Shown: piece after piece, positions 51,577-59,917 of the stretch | Position numbering within the stretch: the first letter of the stretch is position 1 | How the letters are laid out: each line of letters begins with the position of its first letter | Assembly (NCBI RefSeq): GCF_900070365.1 | Contig: NZ_LN850107.1 | Coordinates: forward strand, 248,001 to 312,000 | From: Alloactinosynnema sp. L-07 | Lineage (GTDB): Bacteria > Actinomycetota > Actinomycetes > Mycobacteriales > Pseudonocardiaceae | DNA: 64,000 nucleotides | Direction of reading: 5' to 3' | Made by a program: the position numbers and the translations under genes | The notes under the pieces: generated by a model | Databases searched by the model: none | Seen by the model: the letters and a program-made list of their open reading frames with translations, nothing else | Told to the model about the DNA's origin: nothing

Positions 51577-54171
51577 GTGAGTGTCGCCGACATCGTGGTG
51601 ATCGTCGCAGCCGCCGGGCTCGTCGCCCTGCTGGCCTGGTTCTTCTTCGGGCCGAAGAAGACCCGCCTGGCCGACATGCGCGACGGCGTGCAGGAGGTGG
51701 AAATCACGGTGAAGGGCGGGTACTCCCCGAACCTGATCCGGGTCCGCCAGGGCACGCCCGTCCGCATGGTCTTCGACCGACGCGAGAGCGGGGACTGCAC
51801 CTCGCGCGTGGTCTTCGCCGACCTGGCACTGAGCAAGTCGCTGCCGGCGTTCGGCAAGGCCACCGTGGAATTCCTGCCCGAGCGGACCGGACGCCTCGGG
51901 TTCGCCTGCGGCATGAACATGGTGCACGGCACGGTGCTGGTCGAACCGGCCACGGCCGACGACGACGCCGGCTCCCCACCGGCCTCCCCGGCACAACCCG
52001 CCGTGCGGGACGGGCAAACCGCTCGGGACGAGCGGCCGGTCGAGCCCGACCGGCCGGCGACGCCAGAGGCCACCGAACCCGATGCCACAGGGGATGCCGA
52101 GGAGACCTCTCGGCGCGCCGAGATCACCGATCTGTCCCGCAGGGTGCTGGTGGGCACGGTCCTGTCCGCCCCGGTCGCGCTGGCCGTGATGCTGCACGAT
52201 TTCTTCGCCCTCGCCGTGCCAGGACTTCTGCTCAACCCGTGGTTCCAGCTCGCGCTGATCACCCCGGTGATGTTCTACACGGGCTGGCCCATCCACCGCA
52301 CCGGCTGGCTGTCGCTGCGCCACCGCGCCGCCGAGATGAACGCCCTGATCACGCTGGGCACCACGGCGGCCTACGGCTACAGCCTGGTGGCCACCCTGGC
52401 GCCGGGTCTGCTGCCCTCGGCGGTGCGCGACGTCTACTACGAGGCGGTGGGGGTCATCCTGACCCTGATCCTGCTGGGGCGGCTGTTCGAGGCCAAGGCC
52501 AAGGCGGGCACCGGACAGGCGATCCGCAAACTGCTGGGCCTGCGGGCCACCACCGCCCGGATCCTGCGGGACGGAACCGAGATCGAGGTGCCGGCCCAGG
52601 ACGTGACGCCCGGCGACGTCGTCGTGGTCCGCCCCGGCGAGAAGATCCCGGTCGACGGGGTGATCGTGCACGGCCGCTCCAGCATCGACGAGTCCATGGT
52701 GACCGGCGAATCCATCCCGGCCACCAAGGAACCCGGTGACACCGTGGTCGGCGCGACGGTCAACCAGACCGGGGCGTTCCGCTTCGAGGCGACCAAGGTC
52801 GGCCGGGACACCATGCTCGCCCAGATCATCCGGCTGGTCGAGGCCGCCCAGGCATCCAAGGCACCCATCCAGCGGGTCGCCGACCTGGTGGCCGGCTACT
52901 TCGTCCCCGCCGTCATCTTCATCGCCGTCACCGCATTCGCGGTGTGGTTCATCGCCGGTCCCGCACCCGCCCTCACCCTCGGGCTGGTCTCCGCCGTCGC
53001 GGTGCTGATCATCGCTTGCCCGTGCGCGTTGGGACTGGCCACCCCACTGTCGATCATGGTCGGCACCGGCAAGGGCGCCGAGGCCGGCATCCTCATCCGC
53101 TCCGCCGAGTCGCTGGAAGCCGCCCACCGGCTGGACACGATCGTGCTCGACAAGACCGGCACCATCACCAAGGGACAGCCCACCCTCACCGACATCGTCG
53201 CCGTCGGCGCGATCGGCGAGGGCGAACTGCTGCGCCTGGTGGCCTCGACCGAGCACTCCTCCGAACATCCGCTGGGCCAGGCCATTGTCCGCGGCGCGGC
53301 CGAACGCGGTGTCACCCTGGCCGAGGTCCGCGACTTCGACTCCGTCACCGGCCACGGCGTGCGCGCCACCGTCGAGGGACGACGCGTGCTGGTCGGCAAG
53401 GCCGCCCTGCTCCTCGACGACGGCATCGACCCCACCTCCCTGCAGGGGGACGCCGACCGCCTCTCCGGTGAGGGCAAGACCCCGATCTTCGTCGCCGTCG
53501 ACGACGAACTCGCCGGCGTGGTCGCGGTGGCCGACACCGTCAAGGACGACTCGGCCGCCGCGGTCGCCGAACTTCAGCGCCTCGGCCTGGACGTCGTCAT
53601 GATCACCGGCGACAACCGGCGCACCGCCGAGGCCATCGCCGGGCAGGTCGGCATCGCCCGCGTCCTGGCCGAAGTCCTCCCCGAGCACAAGGCCGCCGAG
53701 ATCCGCCGCCTGCAAAACCAGGGCAAGCGCGTGGGCATGGTCGGCGACGGCATCAACGACGCACCCGCCCTGGCCCAGGCCGACGTCGGCTTCGCCATCG
53801 GCACCGGAACCGACGTGGCCATCGAGGCCGCCGACATCACCCTCATCTCCGGCGCGCTGGGCGGGGTGGTGACCGCGGTGGCGCTCAGCCGCGCCACCAT
53901 GCGCAACATCCGACAGAACCTGTTCCTGGCCTTCGTCTACAACACCGCCGGCATCCCGCTGGCCGCCGGAATCCTCTACCCCTTCACCGGATGGCTGCTC
54001 AGCCCGATCATCGCCGCCGCCGCCATGGCACTGTCCTCCCTCTCGGTCGTGGGCAACGCCAACCGCCTGCGCCGCTTCACACCCCCCACGCCGGCCACCG
54101 TCTCACCGTCGGCCATGGCCGGAGCTGCGGTCCAGGCGGACAGTCCGGTGAGCGGTCGAGTCGCAGGATAG
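51577..54171 (+). CDS. copA: P1B-type copper ATPase with N-terminal cupredoxin domain
   Basis: In place of an HMA domain the N-terminus has one helix ([20 protein letters not shown]) and a cupredoxin-like domain (residues about 38-124) with Cys74, Cys111, Met113 and Met115 (ACGMNM). A Pro/Glu-rich linker leads to the ATPase: CPC in [41 protein letters not shown]. Length is 864 residues. The cupredoxin resembles the tail of the SafE protein at 35605. It probably exports Cu. Confidence 0.93.
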   Translation: MSVADIVVIVAAAGLVALLAWFFFGPKKTRLADMRDGVQEVEITVKGGYSPNLIRVRQGTPVRMVFDRRESGDCTSRVVFADLALSKSLPAFGKATVEFLPERTGRLGFACGMNMVHGTVLVEPATADDDAGSPPASPAQPAVRDGQTARDERPVEPDRPATPEATEPDATGDAEETSRRAEITDLSRRVLVGTVLSAPVALAVMLHDFFALAVPGLLLNPWFQLALITPVMFYTGWPIHRTGWLSLRHRAAEMNALITLGTTAAYGYSLVATLAPGLLPSAVRDVYYEAVGVILTLILLGRLFEAKAKAGTGQAIRKLLGLRATTARILRDGTEIEVPAQDVTPGDVVVVRPGEKIPVDGVIVHGRSSIDESMVTGESIPATKEPGDTVVGATVNQTGAFRFEATKVGRDTMLAQIIRLVEAAQASKAPIQRVADLVAGYFVPAVIFIAVTAFAVWFIAGPAPALTLGLVSAVAVLIIACPCALGLATPLSIMVGTGKGAEAGILIRSAESLEAAHRLDTIVLDKTGTITKGQPTLTDIVAVGAIGEGELLRLVASTEHSSEHPLGQAIVRGAAERGVTLAEVRDFDSVTGHGVRATVEGRRVLVGKAALLLDDGIDPTSLQGDADRLSGEGKTPIFVAVDDELAGVVAVADTVKDDSAAAVAELQRLGLDVVMITGDNRRTAEAIAGQVGIARVLAEVLPEHKAAEIRRLQNQGKRVGMVGDGINDAPALAQADVGFAIGTGTDVAIEAADITLISGALGGVVTAVALSRATMRNIRQNLFLAFVYNTAGIPLAAGILYPFTGWLLSPIIAAAAMALSSLSVVGNANRLRRFTPPTPATVSPSAMAGAAVQADSPVSGRVAG

Positions 54172-54229
54172 GGACGAACCGCCCGCCGTGCCGCGCACCG
54201 TCGCCGACGACATCGAGGCACGCGACGCA

Positions 54230-54262
54230 GGCCGTTGAGCGGGATCCACCCGCTCAACGGCC
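54230..54262 (+). terminator. Perfect 14-bp hairpin after the cupredoxin ATPase
   Basis: GGCCGTTGAGCGGG (54230-54243) pairs perfectly with CCCGCTCAACGGCC (54249-54262) around a 5-base loop, 60 bases after the stop at 54171. No T-tract follows, as is common for high-GC terminators. The remaining bases to 54513 hold no gene. Confidence 0.65.
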
Positions 54263-54513
54263 GCACACCGACAATCGGATGAGGCCCGCAAGCCCGACAC
54301 CGGACGGCCCGGAGACCACGAGGCTCCTGGGCGACCACCCGAGGGCCGGGACGAACCACCGGTCCGTACGCCCGCCCAACGCAGGGACTTGACCCGGTGA
54401 AGTCCCGTTCAACACGGCAAAGAGGAGTGGTGGGTCCCCTTGTCCGTCGGGGAAGGCTCTAAAGTGGCTGCAACGAAACAAATGGCGGCTCGGAGCTCTG
54501 AAGGAGACCGGTC

Positions 54514-54735
54514 ATGCAGTCCTGGGTGCTGCGGGTTGACGGCATGTCGTGCACCGGGTGCGAGCGGCGGCTCGACACCGCGCTGAGCCAAGTCGAAGGC
54601 GTGTTCGGGGTGGTGGCCGACCATGCCTGCGGTCGAGTAGAGGTCCGGATCGACCCGAACATCACCGACCGCGCCGTGCTGGTGGAACGGATCGAGGGTG
54701 CCGGCTACCGGGTCCTCGACGATGCGACGCCCTGA
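54514..54735 (+). CDS. copZ: CopZ-like copper chaperone (HMA domain)
   Basis: The 73-residue HMA domain has GMSCTGCERRLDTAL and ends RIEGAGYRVLDD. GAAGGAGACC precedes ATG 54514. It is the third separate CopZ-type protein in the window and lies after the cupredoxin ATPase, which lacks its own HMA domain and may depend on it. Confidence 0.87.
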   Translation: MQSWVLRVDGMSCTGCERRLDTALSQVEGVFGVVADHACGRVEVRIDPNITDRAVLVERIEGAGYRVLDDATP

Positions 54736-54958
54736 ACGCCGGCGCTTCACGAGCGTCCCGTTGGTCGTCGTGGCCGCCATCAACGCGGTCATCAGTGTCT
54801 TCTACTACCTGCGGTGGATCGGCCCGGCGTTCCGAGGTGAGGAGTCGGCCGCACCCGAGATCAGCCGCTGGGCGACGCGCACCGCCTACGTGACGGCCGC
54901 CGTGTCCGTATTGCTGGGGCTGCTGACCGGTCCTGTGCTCGCCGTTCCTGGCATATGA
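54722..54958 (+). CDS. Small membrane protein resembling the C-terminus of NuoN/MrpD
   Basis: The 78-residue frame overlaps the copZ end. It has two helices, VPLVVVAAINAVISVFYYLR and TAYVTAAVSVLLGLLTGPVL. The FYYLR...GLLTGPVL pattern resembles the last helices of proton-translocating NuoN/MrpD subunits. It may be a truncated relic captured at the island edge, or a short membrane protein in its own right. Confidence 0.45.
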   Translation: MRRPERRRFTSVPLVVVAAINAVISVFYYLRWIGPAFRGEESAAPEISRWATRTAYVTAAVSVLLGLLTGPVLAVPGI

Positions 54959-55194
54959 CGCAGCAGGTCGAACAACCGTCGCGCCCGCGTGGCTCCGATG
55001 CCGAGCCCCACGCGCAGAGCATCCGCCGCAACGCGGACAGGTCTTACAGTGCGCTGTAGCCGGACGCGAGCAGGGTTCGAGCCGACCGCAGCCGATGAGT
55101 CCGTCGATCGATCGGCAGACCGCGTTGGCCCGGACTTCCAATGCGCACAGGTCCGGCAGCACGGCCGAGGACCGGAGATCGGCCCTCGTATTGG

Positions 55195-55392
55195 CGGTTC
55201 GAGCGCACCGGCGGCATGATCGGCAGCCTCTCCCAGCTCGTCCGGGGCGCGGCGGTGCTGGCCATCGACGACGGCGAGGCCGTCACCCGCGAGTTGCTGG
55301 ACCTGGTCCCGGTCGACGAAGCCTCGTTCGCCACCCGCTCGCAGCGCCGCAAGCGCGCCCGCCCCGCGCCCGCCCCGCAGGGGAAAGCCTGA
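55195..55392 (+). pseudogene. tniB: 3' stump of a TniB/TnsC ATPase gene
   Basis: The frame FERTGGMIGSLSQLVRGAAV to LLDLVPVDEASF matches almost word for word the C-terminus of the complete TniB at 61929-63029. Everything upstream (Walker motifs) is missing. About 235 bases before it, from 54959, hold no recognisable gene. The stop overlaps the tniQ ATG as TGATG, as in the intact copy. Confidence 0.8.
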
Positions 55393-56693
55393 TGGTCTCC
55401 CGGCTGCCGATCACCGTCCCGCCCGCCGGCGGCGAGATCGCCGTGTCCTACCTGACCCGGCTCGCCACCCTGCACGAGATGCCCTTCGACGTCCTCTGGT
55501 CGCAGGTCGGCGCTGCCCGCGCCAAGGGCAACGCCACCCGCCGCCTGGACGGAGACCTGCTTGCCTGCGTCGCCTCCCAGCCCCGCGCCCGGCTCGACCG
55601 GGCCGTGGTCGAGCTGCGCGACCCGGAACCGGACTGGCTCGCGCTGCGGCACGAACCCCAACGCGGCTGCCGCCGCTGCGACGCCCGCCACCCCGGCGGG
55701 CCGGTCCTGCGGCTGCTGCCGCACCACGCCTACGTCTGTACCCGGCACCGGATCTGGATCGGCCCGCCCGACCAGCACGACCACCCCCAACCGGGCCTGG
55801 AGGACCTGCCCGAGGTCGTCGCCGCCCAGCACCGGCACCTACGGCTGCTGGCCCGCCTCGGCCCGGCCGCCACCTACGACGCGGTGCTGACCGGGTTCCT
55901 GATCTGCGCACACCGCTGGAACTTCACCGACATCGCCTTCGACGGCGACGCCTGGCTGGACTGGGTCCGCCGCGCCGAACTGCTCATCCCACCCGGCACC
56001 GAGACCGACACCTTCAGCACCTCGCGGCTCTTCGCCGCCACCTACCCCGACGCGGTCGCCCTCGCCGAGGTCATCGGCCCGCTGCACTGGCGACGCCGGG
56101 CCGCCGGCGGCCCCGACGACCAACGCGCGTTCGCCGCCGAGATTGGCCACCGCCTCGGCCTGCACGACTACCACCCGGCACTGACCAAAGACCCCATCGC
56201 GCACTGGATCGAACAGGACTGCCACCAGCCGCCCAGCACGCCCAACACCGACTACCGCAGCCTGCGCACCTTCGGCGGCAGCTCGTTCGTCAAGCCCGCC
56301 AAGGACAGCGACAACAAACGCCGACTCGCCGCCTACTGGTTCGCCCAGAAGCACCGCCGCGGCGGCGACGCCATGCTGCACCACCGCAGCCTCAACCCCG
56401 TCGTCATCCGCGACTGGTCACACAAGAAGGAGCTGTTCTCCGGCGCGCTGATCACCAGCTCGGAGACCTCGTTCGAGACCCGGCGCAACCTCGACGCCGA
56501 CCCCCGCACCGAGCACACCACCGACTACCTGCGACCCGAACCGGCGCCATCGCCCTACCTGGACACCGCCGTCGAACCGGTCGACTGGCCCCTTCGAACC
56601 GAACCGCGACCACCGGTCGGCGCACGGCCGTCGTTCCCGAACGAACGGCCGAAGCACTTCTTCCCGCGCAACCGCCTGCGATCCGCCACCTAG
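55392..56693 (+). CDS. tniQ: TniQ-family transposition target-selection protein, first copy
   Basis: The 433-residue protein opens SRLPITVPPAGGEIAVSYLT and has the zinc motif CRRCDARHPGG...YVCTRHRIW typical of TniQ/TnsD. It is clearly homologous to the gene at 63029 (shared LPEVVAAQH.H.RLL and GPAATYDAVLTGFLICA). Its own tnsA and tnsB are absent and tniB is a stump, so this copy is orphaned. The C-terminal 100 residues are Arg/Pro-rich. Confidence 0.85.
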   Translation: MVSRLPITVPPAGGEIAVSYLTRLATLHEMPFDVLWSQVGAARAKGNATRRLDGDLLACVASQPRARLDRAVVELRDPEPDWLALRHEPQRGCRRCDARHPGGPVLRLLPHHAYVCTRHRIWIGPPDQHDHPQPGLEDLPEVVAAQHRHLRLLARLGPAATYDAVLTGFLICAHRWNFTDIAFDGDAWLDWVRRAELLIPPGTETDTFSTSRLFAATYPDAVALAEVIGPLHWRRRAAGGPDDQRAFAAEIGHRLGLHDYHPALTKDPIAHWIEQDCHQPPSTPNTDYRSLRTFGGSSFVKPAKDSDNKRRLAAYWFAQKHRRGGDAMLHHRSLNPVVIRDWSHKKELFSGALITSSETSFETRRNLDADPRTEHTTDYLRPEPAPSPYLDTAVEPVDWPLRTEPRPPVGARPSFPNERPKHFFPRNRLRSAT

Positions 56694-56767
56694 GCAGGCC
56701 GGACCCCAGGTCACCCCGGCCCCGGACGACGGCACGGCCGGGGCCGGGCGGAAGCACGTGCCGGCGG

Positions 56768-57388
56768 TCAGCGACGTGCGGCCACGCCGAGCAGGTAGTC
56801 ACCGCCGATGCGGGTGCGCCACCGGTCGCCGACATCGAGCCCGTGCCGGGGCAGTTCGGCGAGGAACTCACCGGCGGTGAACCGGTCTTCGTCGGGGTGA
56901 TCGAACAGCACCCGGTAGGAACGGCGGGCGAGCGCGGTCGCGGTGACCTCGTCGAAGTAGAACCGCCCGCCCGGCTTGAGTACGCGGGCGACCTCGGCGA
57001 GCGCGTCGCGCCAGTTGGGGATGTGGTGGACGATCGCGAAGTCGAACACCGCGTCGTAGGCGCCGTCACCGCCGCCGTCGAACGGGGCGAACGCGGTGCG
57101 CAGGTCGGTCGCGCTGCCCTGGGTCAGGTGCACGCGGTCGCCGTAACGGGCCAGGCGGCGCCGGGCGCGCGGGAGCATCGCCGGGTCGAGGTCGACCGCG
57201 TGCACGGTCGCGGCACCGAACCGGTCGAGGATCAAGCGGGTTCCTCCACCGGGGCCGCAGCCGATTTCGGCGACCGTCGCGCCGGGGGTGCGTCCGCCGA
57301 GGGTGGCGAGCACGTGCGCCTCGTAGCGCTGCAACCAGCGTCGGGGCGGCGAGTTGACCAACATCGTTTCCGCCCGGTTCATCAGCAT
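56768..57388 (-). CDS. Class I SAM-dependent methyltransferase
   Basis: Motif I VAEIGCGPGGGTRLILDRFG, acidic loop VHAVDLDPAML, AVFDFAIVHHIPNW and VLKPGGRFYFDEV define the fold. It has about 206 residues. AAAGG lies upstream of ATG 57388. It is divergent from cmtR and probably under its control. The substrate is unknown. Confidence 0.85.
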   Translation of the reverse strand: MLMNRAETMLVNSPPRRWLQRYEAHVLATLGGRTPGATVAEIGCGPGGGTRLILDRFGAATVHAVDLDPAMLPRARRRLARYGDRVHLTQGSATDLRTAFAPFDGGGDGAYDAVFDFAIVHHIPNWRDALAEVARVLKPGGRFYFDEVTATALARRSYRVLFDHPDEDRFTAGEFLAELPRHGLDVGDRWRTRIGGDYLLGVAARR

Positions 57389-57437
57389 GAGCCGTCTACC
57401 TTTCATCGTCCAGAGGCGCTATCATCGCCTCGTGACG

Positions 57438-57830
57438 ATGAATAGCACGGACGGGTGCACGGCGTCGAGCCCGAGCGGATCGGGCCTGGATTCGGCGGTC
57501 GCCCTGTTCCACAGCCTGTCCGACGCGACCCGGCTCGCGATCGTGCGGCGACTGGCCGGCGGCGAGGCGCGCGTGGCCGACCTGGTCGCAGAGCTGGGCC
57601 TCGCACAGTCCACGGTGTCGGCGCACGTGGCGTGTCTGCGTGACTGCGCGCTCGTGGTCGGCCGTCCGCAGGGTCGCCAGGTGTTCTACTCCCTGGCCCG
57701 TCCCGAGCTGCTCGACCTGCTCGCCGCCGCCGAGACGCTGCTCGCCGCGACCGGGCAGGCCGTCGCCCTGTGCCCCAACTACGGCACCGACACCACCTCT
57801 CCACCCCAGACCGTCAAGGAGTTCTCGTGA
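57438..57830 (+). CDS. cmtR: ArsR-family Cd/Pb sensor of the CmtR type
   Basis: The 130-residue winged helix has LFHSLSDATRLAIVRRLAGG and LGLAQSTVSAHVACLRDCAL. Cys66 and Cys70 in the recognition helix plus Cys112 in ALCPNYG match the Cys57-Cys61-Cys102 metal site of mycobacterial CmtR with the same relative spacing (plus nine, nine and ten). It should repress until Cd(II) or Pb(II) binds. GTG 57432 is an alternative start. It controls the following transporter. Confidence 0.86.
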   Translation: MNSTDGCTASSPSGSGLDSAVALFHSLSDATRLAIVRRLAGGEARVADLVAELGLAQSTVSAHVACLRDCALVVGRPQGRQVFYSLARPELLDLLAAAETLLAATGQAVALCPNYGTDTTSPPQTVKEFS

Positions 57831-58480
57831 GCACCCCCGACACCCCGGCCGTTCCCGACGTGCGCGGCGTCGCAGCACGTAAAGCGGTGCTGTGGGAAAA
57901 GGTCACCATCGGCTACAACGTCGCCGAGGGCATCATCGCCATCACCGCCGGTCTGATCGCAGGCTCGGTGGCGCTGGTCGGGTTCGGCTTCGACTCGTGG
58001 ATCGAGGTCGCCGCCGCCACGGTCGTGCTGGTCCGCCTGCGCGCCGAGATCCGCGGCGGCGAGGTCGACGAGGCCAAGGAACGGCGCGCGCTGCGGTTCG
58101 TCGCGGTGACGTTCTTCGTGCTCGCTGCCTACGTCCTGTTCGAGGGGGTTCGCGACCTCATCGAGGGTTCCGAGCCGAACACCTCGGTCGTGGGCATCGT
58201 GCTCACCGGCGTGTCCATCGTGATCATGCCGTGGTTGGCCAGCGTCAAGCGCAAGGCGGGCGAGGCGATGAACTCGCGCCTGGTCATCGCCGACGCGGCC
58301 GAGACCAAGCTGTGCGCGTGGCTGTCGGTCTCCACCTTCGTCGGACTGCTCGCCTACGCCCTGGTGGGCTGGACCTGGATCGACCCCGTCGCCGGGTTCG
58401 TCATCGCCGCCTTCGCGATCAAGGAAGGCCGCGAAGCGTGGGAAGGCGAGTTGGTCTGTGACGACGATGACGACGACTGA
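57827..58480 (+). CDS. Cation-efflux (CDF-like) transporter
   Basis: Hydrophobic helices include EGIIAITAGLIAGSVALVGF and FVAVTFFVLAAYVLFEGV; GFGFDSWIEV and ADAAETKLC carry acids at the places used by CDF transporters for metal. It has 217 residues and ends in a run of Asp. GTG 57827 overlaps the cmtR stop. It probably exports Cd(II), Zn(II) or Pb(II). Confidence 0.78.
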   Translation: MSTPDTPAVPDVRGVAARKAVLWEKVTIGYNVAEGIIAITAGLIAGSVALVGFGFDSWIEVAAATVVLVRLRAEIRGGEVDEAKERRALRFVAVTFFVLAAYVLFEGVRDLIEGSEPNTSVVGIVLTGVSIVIMPWLASVKRKAGEAMNSRLVIADAAETKLCAWLSVSTFVGLLAYALVGWTWIDPVAGFVIAAFAIKEGREAWEGELVCDDDDDD

Positions 58481-58967
58481 ACCGCCTACCCGGTCCGCCG
58501 GACGCACTCGGGCACTCGTGGCGGTCGTGGCCTTGCTGGTCGCAGCGCTCGACCTGGCGGTCAAGGCATGGGCCGAGATCACGCTGCCGGGTAACCCGAT
58601 CGACCTCGGACCGCTCGACCTGCGGCTCACGTTCAACTCAGGCGTGGCGTTCAGCCTCGGTGACAGCCTGCCCGCCGCCGTGGTCGTCGCCGTCACCGGC
58701 GCAATCGTGGCGGGCATCGTGGTCTACGCCTGGCGCAGCGCCCCGAGCCTCGACGTGCTCACCGGTCTCGGACTCGGGGCGGTCCTGGGCGGAGCGGTGG
58801 CGAACCTGCTCGACCGCGCCCGCGACGGCGCGGTGACCGACTACCTGCACAACGGGTGGTTCGCCACCTTTAACCTCGCCGACACCGGCATCACCCTCGG
58901 CGCCGCCCTGATGATCCTCGCTGCCCTGCGCAACGACAGGCGGGCGAAGACCGCCACAACGACCTGA
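58458..58967 (+). CDS. lspA: Lipoprotein signal peptidase (signal peptidase II)
   Basis: LspA removes lipoprotein signal peptides. Four hydrophobic segments and the catalytic Asp sites NLLDRARDGAVTDYL and FNLADTGITLGA are present, with FNSGVAFSLG. It has 169 residues from GTG 58458 (ATG 58467 also possible) and overlaps the transporter. lspA next to cadmium/lead efflux genes is a known arrangement in other bacteria. Confidence 0.9.
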   Translation: MTTMTTTEPPTRSAGRTRALVAVVALLVAALDLAVKAWAEITLPGNPIDLGPLDLRLTFNSGVAFSLGDSLPAAVVVAVTGAIVAGIVVYAWRSAPSLDVLTGLGLGAVLGGAVANLLDRARDGAVTDYLHNGWFATFNLADTGITLGAALMILAALRNDRRAKTATTT

Positions 58968-58979
58968 TCTCCACGCAAT

Positions 58980-59033
58980 CCGCCAGGTAGGCCCGAACAA
59001 ACCGACCCTGATCCGTTCGAACCTACCTGGCGG
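58980..59033 (+). terminator. Perfect 12-bp inverted repeat after lspA
   Basis: CCGCCAGGTAGG (58980-58991) and CCTACCTGGCGG (59022-59033) pair perfectly around a 30-base loop that contains a further CCCGAAC/GTTCGA match. It ends two bases before the likely transposon end. It may terminate lspA transcription or insulate the element. Confidence 0.5.
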
Positions 59034-59034
59034 A

Positions 59035-59112
59035 TGTCCTGTCCGGCTCAACCTTGCGGGATTCAGAGCTAGTTTGCGGGGGTCGTTGCGGAGTCCGGGT
59101 CTAGTTTGCGGG
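59035..59112 (+). repeat. Putative left end of Tn7-like element with TnsB-binding repeats
   Basis: TGTCC at 59035 is followed by four related 12-mers ending TTGCGG(G/A): CAACCTTGCGGG (59049), CTAGTTTGCGGG (59069), GGTCGTTGCGGA (59081) and CTAGTTTGCGGG (59101). The spacing of 20, 12 and 20 bases and the position just upstream of tnsA are what a Tn7-type end would show. The exact terminal base is not proven. Confidence 0.65.
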
Positions 59113-59152
59113 TCGGGGCGGGCGGTTCCGGGGCGGCCTGGAGAATGCCCCG

Positions 59153-59917
59153 GTGCCGAAACTCGATCTTGTGCCCGGAGGTGCCCCTGCGTGGCCGGAC
59201 GAAGGGTTCGAGGTCGCGTTCGCTGATGAGGATGGTGAGCAGCGCCTTGGGTTGACCGAGGCATGGTCGGTTCCGTTCGAGGTGTGTCTGCCGGTCAGGG
59301 AGTTCCCTTCATACAAGGGGCAACGTCACTTCGTTGGCCTCTGGTGGACGGCCACGACCTCGTCGTTGGTGGGCTACGAGTCCTGGTTGGAACGGGATCG
59401 GCTGGTGCTGCTGGACTTCGACCCTGCGGTGGTGGGGGTCGCTTCACAGCCGTTCTGGCTGTTCTTCACCACGGTGGAGGGCAAGCGGCGTTCGCACGCG
59501 CCGGACTACTTCGCGCGGCGGGTTGATGGGTCGGCGCTGGTGCTGGACTGTCGACCGGAGGACCGGATCGGGCCGCGCGACCGGGTGGCGTTCGAGGCGA
59601 CGGCGGCGGCCTGCGCGGTGCTGGGCTGGCGCTACGAGGTGGTCGGCGCGGTGGAGCCGGTGCTGATGGGCAACACTCGCTGGCTGGCCGGCTACCGGCA
59701 CCCGCGCCACGACCTTCCGGTCGTGTCGGCCGCATTGCGGGAAGTGTTCACCGAACCGGTCGGACTGGTGGCCGGTGCCGAGGCGGTCGGTGACCCGATC
59801 GCGGTGCTGCCGGTGTTGTTCCACCTGCTCTGGCGGCGGGACTTGGCCGTGGACCTCTCGCGGCCGTTGACACCCGACACTCCGGTGCGCATCGCATCCG
59901 CGGCTGTGAGGTCCTGA
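59153..59917 (+). CDS. tnsA: TnsA-like endonuclease of a Tn7-like element
   Basis: TnsA cuts the non-transferred strand. Residues 30-140 fit the TnsA nuclease fold: Glu76 in YESWLER, Asp118 in SHAPDYFARR. The third site, usually Q-x-K, reads D132-C-R134 (LDCRPED), so the catalytic Lys may be replaced by Arg. About 115 further residues form the C-terminal domain. GTG 59153 follows TGGAGA. Its stop overlaps the tnsB ATG. Confidence 0.78.
   Translation: MPKLDLVPGGAPAWPDEGFEVAFADEDGEQRLGLTEAWSVPFEVCLPVREFPSYKGQRHFVGLWWTATTSSLVGYESWLERDRLVLLDFDPAVVGVASQPFWLFFTTVEGKRRSHAPDYFARRVDGSALVLDCRPEDRIGPRDRVAFEATAAACAVLGWRYEVVGAVEPVLMGNTRWLAGYRHPRHDLPVVSAALREVFTEPVGLVAGAEAVGDPIAVLPVLFHLLWRRDLAVDLSRPLTPDTPVRIASAAVRS

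Noticed and set aside
55095..55391. N-terminal extension of the first tniQ frame
   Set aside because: It runs antisense-like through the tniB stump in another frame; the TGATG overlap at 55392 matches the intact copy.
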